DNA of 64,000 nt from Bacteroidota bacterium (GTDB lineage Bacteria; Bacteroidota; Bacteroidia; AKYH767-A; 2013-40CM-41-45). The position numbers and the translations under genes are program-made. A model generated the notes under the pieces. That model was not told the origin of the DNA and did not search any database. It saw nothing but the letters and a program-made list of their open reading frames with translations. The number at the start of each line of letters is the position of its first letter. The first letter of the stretch is position 1. Below, one piece after another: positions 8,901 through 17,900 of this stretch. The DNA is taken from assembly GCA_016713765.1 (NCBI GenBank), contig JADJON010000003.1, positions 992,001-1,056,000 on the forward strand, given 5' to 3'.

Positions 8901-11900
8901 GACACAGCCGCTGGCGTCCGTTACCGTGTAAACCGTAGTGCCCGCCGACTGACTGAAGGTGCCGGTACCGGTATAAGGTCCGATTCCTCCGGAAGCCGAT
9001 ACGATCACCGTTGTGGAACCTCCGTTACACGTAATCGGTTGGGGAATGTCATATCCACCATCACATCCCGTGTCGAACAGAAAGAATGGTGGGCGTGTGA
9101 CTACAGCCTGGAGTTGGGCAGGCTGGTTCACCGTCGCGCTGCAAGAGGCCGTACAGCCATTCGCGTCGGTCACGGTGTAATTGTAGGTACCGGCAGGTAC
9201 GGTGAATGTACCGTCGCCGCTGTAAGGCGACGTTCCGCCGGTGGCCGATACCGTTACCGAACCGTCAGCGCCATAGCACACTGCATCCGTCGCTACACAA
9301 GAAGCGATCAGTGGAACCGGCTCTACTACTGTAGTAGTGCAAGTGGCAGTACAACCCAGGGCGTCTGTAACCGTATAGGAATAGATACCAGCGGAGACCG
9401 TGAAGATGCCTTCACCCGTGTAAGGACCTGTTCCACCACTGGCTGTTACCGTGATGGTGCCGGTATTGCCAAAGCAGTTCATACCGGACAATACACAGGA
9501 TACGATCAGCGGCTCGGGCAATGTCAGCGTTCCCGGCTCGTAGGTAATCACGTAATTCGAATCTCCCGGGAACGTATAACCGTACGGCATGATTTCATAC
9601 TGGCCGGCTGTGGCGGGTTGTGTCACGAGGTCGCCGTTACTGTCACGCAACTCGAACTGCGGCGGGGTTCCGTCGTAGAGATGCAGGGAGTCCTCGTATT
9701 GAAGTCCCATGATCGAATCACGGAATGCCGGTACCACGAAACAATCCGGAGCGGTATCCAGCGCATATACCGTAACCGGTGCAGGCTCGATGGTCAGGCT
9801 GCCCAGTCCGTAGCTGATGGCGAAGTTGTCGTCGAAGAACGCTCCGGGTACGATCAGCCAGGTTCCGACCGTCGTACCGGTGATGAGGTTGGCCGACTTG
9901 AGTTCCGTGCTGGTGTCCGGCTGGGTCACGTCATCCTCGTCGAGGATGACCGCGATGTTGTCGCTCGAGCTGGTGTTCACATCGAAGCTATCGACTTCGG
10001 TGCCGCCGTTGGTCACCACGCGCGGGTTGGTCACCACGCGCGGATTGGTTACCACACGCGGGTTCGCCATGGCACGACTGCGCATACCGGCAGTTGGCGT
10101 TTCCAGGATGATGACCGATGAATCGTTGTCGTAGTTGAACACCGATTGAGCGGACAGGTCGATCAACTCCATGGTATCCACCATGAAGGTGGCGTTGGTG
10201 ACCACGCGCGGGTTCGTGACGACACGCGGGTTCGTCACCACGCGAGGATTCGCCAGCGCCTTGTCGGTCACGACCATCGCCAGGTTGGCGAAGTCGGCAT
10301 TGGTGACCACACGCGGGTTGGTTACCACACGCGGGTTCACCAGGATCAAGGCGTTCGAGAGTGTAAGCTGGTGCGTCTGGCTGATCGAATCGATCAGGAA
10401 CGGACGCATGGCCGGATCAACATTGCTTTGGTCGAAGTCGTAATTGAATTGGATACCGCCAATCTTGTCGCCAAACAACAGGGTGGTGTCGCGCGGCGTG
10501 ATGGTGATCGGCATCTTATTTATCTTCAAGACTCCCGGGAAGAATTCATATTCGTAGGTGGTATCGCGCGCGATATCATCGCCGTCGTTCAGGTCCAGCG
10601 GTTCCATCTCGGCAACGACCTGGTAGAAGCCGGTAGGACTGAGTTCGGTCGCCTGCGTGAGGAAGTGCATGTCTTCCAGACCGAGATCTTCCAACGACAA
10701 TCCGGTTGAATCCAGCGGCTGACCATCAACAAGGATCGTGGCCGTAAACTCCGGCAGGGATTCACCATACCGTTTGGTCGTATTGTCGACGCGAACGGTG
10801 ACAATCGCTTCCGGATTGTAATAGAAGTAATACCCGTTCGAATAACCGCCGTCAGTTCCATTGGAGGTAGAGGGCGAATTGAATACCTGCAACATCGGAT
10901 TGCCGATGAAGGTCGGAATCTCTGTCAGCAGGTGTTGCTCGTCCTGATAAACGGTCGGCAGTGCTGCTCCATCAAGATAAACCTCCGCTCCATTCACGAA
11001 GTGGTCACCGACCACCGTAACCGAAACCGGCGCCTGTCCGAACACAGCCGAGGGCAGGTCCGGAATGACCGTATCGACCTGCGGAAGCGGACGCGCGAAT
11101 GTGCGTACGGCGGCCATCGGGTTGATGAGGCCTGCACCGGTCGTAAGATCGAAACCGTCGCCTCCGATATCAACTGCCGTTGCCTTCATCAGGTTGCGGA
11201 GGGAATCGGGTGAGAGTTTCGCATCGTTGAACTTCTTGGCGGCTTGCTGGATCAGCGCGGCTGCACCGGCGGCATGAGGAGCCGCGCAGGAAGTACCATA
11301 GAAGTTGTAGAGGCCGTCACTCTCCAGATCGCGCGAGAAGAAATTGACCGACGTGTTGACACCGTTTGGTGCGCTGAAGTCTGGTTTGTTACGCACGACG
11401 CCGCGAACTGCCGTACCACCGCGAGAGGTAAAGCTCTCTGGTTCCGGCACCTGGCCGAACGCGGGGGTCTTGGTATAGCGCACCGCGCCAACAGACATGG
11501 CTCCATCACAGTTGGCTTGTCCGATGATGGTCGAGCTGCCGGCCTGGTGCTCCAGAATGGTAGCGTCGCCGCGGAAGATGATGTACTTGATCTTCATCGG
11601 CGGGCCCATCGGATCGTCGGTCCAGGTGCGGGTGATCACGATGTTGGCCAACACATCCGCCGTTACGGTAAAGGGCAGTACTTCGATCGGGTCACCCCAG
11701 TTGTTCTGGCGGTTTAATCCGAACAATTTGGTACCGGTCAGGTCGGTGAGGTAAATGTCAAAGTTGTTCCGTGCACCCGGCAATTGTCCGAGTGAATACA
11801 GGGAATCATCCCATTGCATGACCAGCGTGTAGGTACCGCGCTTCAGGCTGATGGCCTGGAGATAATCTCCTCCACCGAAATCGTGGACCATGCCCGGAAT

Positions 11901-14900
11901 GCTTGCAGGTCCCTGCATCGGGTTGTAGTAGGACTCGTAGGATACTCCACCGAAGTTACCTGCTGAAGTGAAATAGGCAACGCCCTGATCACGCACTTCA
12001 TTTACTGCGCGGGAAACGATACCGTCCTGGAAGTAAGGTTCGGTGATGTAGGTGACGTCGTCCACGATGATGTCGCAGCTATCCTGCTCCGCCAGTGCGT
12101 GGATACCTTCAGCCATGTCGCCGGCGGTGATGAAACCGGTGCGGAAGGAAAGTTTCGCTTTGGGCGCGATATCGTGTACGATCTGCAACATGGCACGACC
12201 TTCGTCAAGACCACGTCCATACGGATAATCGAGCATGACGTTGACCGGGTTGGCGTTAACCGGGTTGCCGGCACCGGGGAGGTCGCGGTTCACGATATCA
12301 TTGCCTGCCGGATTACCGGGAAGCGTATTGTAACTGTCGGAGATCACACCTACCCGAATGCCGTCGCCATCGAGGCGGAAGAGCTTGCGGGTGGAATCGG
12401 ACTTCATGGCGCGGTCACCCTGCGAAAGGATGAGACCGGCACTGTTGACCGGCGCGTACTTCGGTCGGGCGAAGTTGACCAGCGCCGGGATCGAATCCAG
12501 TTTGCGCAGATTGGCTACCGGATAAAGACCCGTGATGATCAGCGTGGAATCACCGTTGTCGATCAGGTTGGTCATGCCATAATCAGGCGACTGCAACAAG
12601 GGTAGCAGGGTATTGTACTGTCCGACATTGGCAATGACATCGATGAGGACGGAACCGGCATTGACCACCTGGAAGACCTGGTTATTGCTCGACGGGCCGG
12701 CGGAATCGGGATCTTCATACAACTGCGTCAGCTCGGGACCAAGCGGAGTAGTGACGATACCGGAATCCGGCGGATTATAGTAAGGAATGATACAATTCGT
12801 GAGAATGACCTGCGTGGAAGCAGTGTAGGAACATCCATTCGCGTCGGTGACCGTATAAGTATAGGTACCGTTGCCGAGACCGGTGGTATCGTCGCCCGTA
12901 TAAGTATACGGCGGTGTACCTCCAGAAGTAGAAAGCGAAACCGAACCGGTGATCGCGTTTTCCAGACAAACAATCGTTGAATCCGTCACGCCGGTCAGTA
13001 CCAGCAGGTCGGGTTGGGTTACCGTTACCGGGAACATCACCAGGCAACCTACTGCATCCGTCACAGGGTAGAAGAAGGATGTATCGCTGCCGGCAAAGCC
13101 CGGGAAGGTCTGAAGGCCATCGCCCGTGTAGGGGGGCGTACCGTCAAAGACGTTGAAGTTGATGGAATAACCATCCCCATGGCAGGTCGGCGGAGTTGCC
13201 GAGTAGGAGCCTGCCAGCGACGGATGAACGGTGATGGTAATGGTACCGCATGCACCATCCGTAATACAGCCGCCTTCGCCGCGCACATAGTAGGTGGTCG
13301 TCAGGAGCGGTACAACCGTCAGTGAATTACCCGTCGCTACAGGTGTTCCACCGCCACAGGAGCCCTCGTACCAGGTCCAGTGATCGGAGCCATTGAGGTT
13401 ACCACTGGTAACGGAAATGTACACGTTGCTTCCGGCACAAATGGTGGTCGAGGTGGCGGAAGCGATGGGTTGATCGGCAACCGTACAAGCCGGTGCGCAG
13501 TTCGTACCGCTCACTACACCACCCGGAGCAATGAAGTTGCCGGTGGAACCGGTCAGCGGGAAGTTGACCAACGCGCCATCGTTACCCAGGCCGCTCGCAT
13601 CCGTGAGGACAGAGATGGCACTGTTGTCGCTGCTTGCCTGGCCCTGGTTGAAATAGTAATTGGCCAGTAAGCCATTACCGGTAGCCGTCACTTCACAGTT
13701 CATGTTGGCCTGGATCTCGGCCTGGGTAAGGCCGCGGTCCCAGATACGAAGGTTGTCGATCCCGCCGATGAGCGTATATCCGCCCGGATCACCGCCAATG
13801 AACAGGTTCTCGGCGCTGGTGCTGACCGGTCCCGTATAGTTCAAGGTGGCATTCAACGAACCGTTGACGTAGATCTTCACCTGGGAACCATCGTAGGTAC
13901 CCGCGATGTGGTACCATACGCCTGTACTCATCGGTGTGGTCGTTTCTACCATTCCGCTGCCCCAGCCGTTCATGTAGAACTGGTAACTGGTATTGTCCAC
14001 GTTCGCAACCAGGCCGTAACCACCGGCAAAGGTGACCGGTTGCGACTTCATCGCGATGACCGAATAGGAAGTGCGGGTATCCATGCGGATCCAGCCTTCG
14101 ATGGTAACACCGGCGGTGGGATTCAGGCTTGGGTCATCCGTTACTTCGACACGGTTGTTTCCGTCGAATTGCAGCGCGGCTCCGGGAGGCGCACACGATA
14201 AGCTGAAAATCGTTCCCGGATCAATGGCCGAACTCCAGTTGGCATTGGCAAAGGAAACGTTGGAAACCTCAATGCACGAAAGACTCGGAAGCGAAGTGGC
14301 CTGCAGTGCGCCGACAATCGCCACGTTGCGAAGGTTCAGGCTGGCAAGCTGGCTGTTGTTGCTGCAATAGAGCAAGCTCAAGGCAGGGCAGCTGGATACG
14401 TCCAAAGCAGTCAAACTTGTGCTGGAGCAGACGATATCCTCTAACACGGTGTTCTGCGAAAGGTCCAGGCTGGTTATCGGGTTGTTCTGAATGTTGAAGT
14501 GCCTCAGATTCGTCAGGTTCGTGATGGTGAGCGTACCAATGTTATTGTAGCCCGTGTATAAGTAAACCAATAAAGGATTATTGGATACATCCAGTGCGGT
14601 GAGCAGGTTATCGTTGCAGGTCAGGTTATCAAGCAACACATTCTGACTTATATCAAGTGTCGTGAGTTGGTTCTGAGAACAGTTCAACTGCTCCAGCGCG
14701 GTGTTGGCGCTCACATCCAAATTCGTCAGTTGGTTGTTCGAGCAGTTCAGGGACGTGATATTGACGAACGCCTCAATGCCGGTAAGATCGGTGATGGACA
14801 AACCGTCTACCTGGATCTGTCCGGTGTAAGCCGCAGCTTCGTAACACTGAATCTCTCCATCGCTGTTAGTGTTGATGGAGTTGTTCGCCAACAGGGCGTT

Positions 14901-17900
14901 CTTGAAGTTCGCGTCGGGAATGCTCACGATGCAGGAACAATCGGTGCTGAATGACGCAGAGGCGTCTTTGGCAGCACTCCAGTTCGCGTCCATGAAGGTT
15001 ACGTCGTCGACTTGTATACACGTCAGGGACGGGTTGCTGGTTGCGCTGAACGTCGTGAGTAAGTTGTTGCTGCCGTTCTGCATATTCAAACTGGTCAGCG
15101 CGTTGTTGGAGCAGTCAAAATAAACCACACCTGGGTTCGCCGACAAGTCGAGGCTTTCAATCAGGTTACCACCGCACTGGACACTCAACAAGGTATTGGT
15201 TGAAGGCAGGCTGAGGCTGCTGAGTTGATTCGACTGACAGTTTAATTGGATAAGCGCGGTATTGGTTTGCAGATCGAGCGTGGCGAGTTGGTTGCCGGAG
15301 CAGAGGAGGTCGGCCAGTGCGGTGTTCACAGACAGATCCAGGCTGGTCAGTAAATTGGCTCCGCAATGCAGGGAGTAGAGGCTTGGGTTCGTAGAAAGAG
15401 CCAGGCTGGTCAGTTGATTGTTGTAACAAGCCAGATTAACCAACTGGGTATTCATGCTGAGATCTAAAGAAGTCAGGCTGCAGTTGTGGCAATCTAAGGT
15501 AACAAGTGAGGCGTTAGAGGAAAGATCGAGAGTCCCCAAAGGATTACTATAACAACGCAGTGTCTGGAGTGCCACATTGGTGGAAAGATCCAAACTAGAG
15601 AGACAGTTCTCACTACAATCAAGTTCTACCAGCGCGGTATTGTTGCTGAGGTCCAGTGTAGTCAGACAGCTCATGTAGTTGCAATGCAGGATCGTCAAAG
15701 CAGTATTGGCGGAAACATCGAGCGTTGAAAGCGAAGTGTTGTTGTCGCAATACAATTCGGTAATGTTGACGAATGCTTCGAGTCCTGTCAAATTGTTGAT
15801 TCCAAGATTCGAAATCGCAAGCGCTCCGGAATAAGCGGTCGCTTCCGAACATTCGATTTCACCGTTGCTGTTGGTGTTAATGGCGGGATTGGACAGCAGG
15901 GCGTTTCGGAAATCCGAATCCGGGATATAGACCATGCACACCGAACAGTTGGTGCTGAAAGTAGCCGAGACATCCTTCCCAGCGCTCCAGGCAGCATACG
16001 CGGCGTAGGTATCATCTACCTGTATGCACGACAACGAAGCGTTGCCATTCGCCAGGAAGGAAATGAAGTTGTTATTATTGCCGTTGTTAACCAGCAGCGA
16101 CGTCAGGCTGTTGTTCCGACAATCGAGTTCATTGAGCAATGGGAAACCGGACAAATCGAGAATTGAAAGCTGGTTCGAGGAGCAATTCAGATTGGTCAAC
16201 GACAGGTTGGTAGAGAGATCGAGACTGGTGATCTGGTTGTTCTCCAGAATGAGCGCCACCAACTGGGTATTGGTAGTGGTATTCAGGGCCGTCAACTGGT
16301 TGGCAAACGCAGCCAGACCCTGTAAGGCGGTATTGCTGCTGATATCCAATGCGGTCAACTGGTTGGCTCCCACGTTCACATTCAACAATCCCGGTGCTCC
16401 TGAAAGGTCGATCGTGGTCAACTGGTTGCCTTCAATGTTCATATCGGCAAGCACGGGGTTGTTCGAGATATTGACCGAAGTGAGCTGATTGTAATAAGCC
16501 AACAGCTCCGTCAGGTTCGGGGAGTTGGATACATCCAGCGTGCCGGTGAGGAGGTTGCTGTAACAACGCAGGCTGGTCAGGCCGGTGAAGGCTTCGATGC
16601 CGGTGAGGTCGGCGATGTTCATGTTGTTCACATCGATGCCGCCGGTAAAGGCCGCGGCTTCCGAACATTCGATCTCGCCGTTGCTGTTGGTATTGATGGA
16701 AGGGTTCGCCAGCAGATACGATTTGAAGGTGGCGTCAGGGATGTTTACGAAACAAGCCGCCGCCTCCCCAATCTGGAATTCACTGAAGGAGGTAAGGTCG
16801 AGCACTGATAAGCTGGTTCCGGTCACCGTATTCACCGGTGGCAAGGACCAGGTACCGTCTTTCTTCGCCAGTACAAAGTTGGCGGGTGTTGCGGCGCCGT
16901 CTACGTTAGCTGGATCCCAATTGAACACGACATCGCATTGACTGAAACCGAGGCTGAGGTTTGTGATCGTCCAATTCCGGTTGACGGTCTTGTTCGCGTC
17001 GATTCCGGAATTTCCAATATCAGGATGGTCACCCGCATCTGTACGAACCAAGACGGACCCTCCTCCAGTAACATCAGGATCCAATGTAACCGGTGTAAAG
17101 GAAGTACCGTCGCCGATGGGGAACTCCAATGCCCCAGGGGCTGAGAAGAATCGTTCAACATTTCCGTTCACATAACTGGCAGCGGAAGCGTTCGTCACCG
17201 TGGAACCGGAACCCAGCACGACCCGGTGGGCACCGGTTTGAACCACACCATTGACCAGGTCCAGGGTCTGCAAAACGGTGGCATTACCGATCAGCTCGAC
17301 ACCACTTGCCGCATCCACCCGAAGATTATTGATCGAGCCTGTACCGCCCAGTCGCTGCAGGTCAGCACCGTTCATGTGCAACAGCGGCAAATTGATGGCG
17401 CCATCAACCTGTACCGTATCGCCGGTGAATGCAATTTGAGCTGTACCGTCCACGATGCCTGCAGCGTCCACTTTGATATTGCCGCCGTACTCACCGGCCG
17501 ACTCGTAAAGCGCTAGCGTACCATCCTGAACATGGATGGTTCCTGCATTGATAAGATGTACATCGGAGGTGATCGTACAGGTGGTGGACGGACTGTTCAC
17601 ATTCAACCTGCCGGTATTCCTGAAGATGCCTCCCGGCGGGTTGCTGCTACCGATATACATCCCGTTAATCAGGTTCAACTCATTTTCGTTTATGACTTCT
17701 GCGCCGGCCTGTATGTATAACTGGAGGCTCGGGCGGGTAATGCTTGCCTGGTTATAAAGCGTGGACTCGAGGTACAAGAATCCATCGGTGGCGTTGATGA
17801 AGTTGCATCCATTCAGCAGTGTCATGTCTCCCGGCCCGCCCAGAAGGCCGTCCGCGGCCCATTGAAACGTGCCATCAACTTCAATCATCCCTTCGTTGAT

